A stretch of DNA of 64,000 nucleotides from contig CM036634.1 in assembly GCA_020746105.1 (NCBI GenBank), positions 248,001 to 312,000 on the forward strand, given 5' to 3'. Of the stretch, positions 63,676-64,000 are shown piece by piece; the stretch's first letter is position 1, and each line of letters opens with the position of its first letter. The notes under the pieces were generated by a model. That model searched no databases. It saw nothing but the letters and a program-made list of their open reading frames with translations, and was not told the origin of the DNA. The stretch is from Trogon surrucura (taxonomy: Eukaryota; Chordata; Aves; Trogoniformes; Trogonidae). The translations under genes were made by a program, and so were the position numbers.

Positions 63676-64000
63676 CTGCAAGACAACAGCAGCTCAACGA
63701 GGATGAGCACTGAGGGATGGCCCCCGTAAGACAGGGCGAGAAAGTCAGGCCAGATGGATGCAGGTGGAAGAAATGGCCACAAAAAGAGCTGCCAACTGTT
63801 GGGAGAGTCAAGCACCAAGAAGAGACTCTGGTGGGCGCGTTAGGGAGCTGCATGGCAAGGGACCCGCCAGCTCTGCCACCTGCACAGGCAGGACCGTGAG
63901 CAGGAACCACCCAGGGAAGTGGAAGAAGAGTAGGTCAAGCATGAGCAGCATCTCCCTCCCACAGTACCCTCTCCTCCTCCAATCATTCCTTAATTCCTGC
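63676..64000 (-). other. POLE: POLE intron 5 (partial)
   Basis: Sequence upstream of the exon 6 acceptor. The VPKEDLDL-type residues that precede exon 6 in vertebrate POLE are not here, so the preceding exon lies beyond the window. Confidence 0.8.

Overview
The window is nuclear DNA of a sauropsid, most probably a bird. The evidence is vertebrate intron/exon structure, very GC-rich compact genes as on avian microchromosomes, and many CR1 retrotransposon fragments with essentially no other interspersed repeat class. Five protein-coding genes can be resolved to exon level. The order SMTN, SELENOM, INPP5J, PLA2G3 corresponds to human 22q12, with POLE (human 12q24.33) next to them; this juxtaposition fits a chicken-chromosome-15-like block. 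The species cannot be named from the sequence.

Left part (1-17 kb). The 3' two thirds of SMTN (smoothelin) runs on the plus strand. It has an internal SMTN-A start at 845, an additional TATA/CArG-driven first exon at 3845 that encodes a SMTNL2-like coiled coil, and two alternative terminal coding exons for the calponin-homology domain (9084 and 11583). SELENOM follows on the minus strand, complete with a UGA selenocysteine codon in a 36-nt exon and a recognisable SECIS element in the 3'UTR. A GC-rich, CpG-rich divergent region with a degraded CR1 reverse-transcriptase piece separates SELENOM from INPP5J.

Middle (17-34.6 kb). INPP5J is a complete 12-exon gene on the plus strand for a phosphoinositide 5-phosphatase with a SKICH domain and a 14-3-3-type RSxSxx tail. 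PLA2G3, a complete 7-exon gene on the minus strand, ends tail-to-tail with it: the two polyadenylation signals are about 100 bp apart. About 6 kb without a recognisable gene follow.

Right part (34.6-64 kb). POLE, the catalytic subunit of DNA polymerase epsilon, occupies the minus strand. All 44 coding exons corresponding to human exons 6-49 were placed with consistent splice phases (2149 codons plus stop). The 5' five exons lie beyond the window. Its introns hold most of the CR1 fragments, a 30-bp minisatellite and a perfect 26-bp palindrome centred on CACGTG.

The genes do not form one pathway. They cover smooth-muscle cytoskeleton, ER redox, phosphoinositide signalling, a secreted phospholipase and leading-strand replication. 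No prokaryote-type defence system, CRISPR array or tRNA/rRNA gene was seen. The observations most worth checking are the SMTN alternative exon, the SELENOM SECIS and skippable Sec exon, the INPP5J/PLA2G3 convergent ends and the POLE intronic palindrome.
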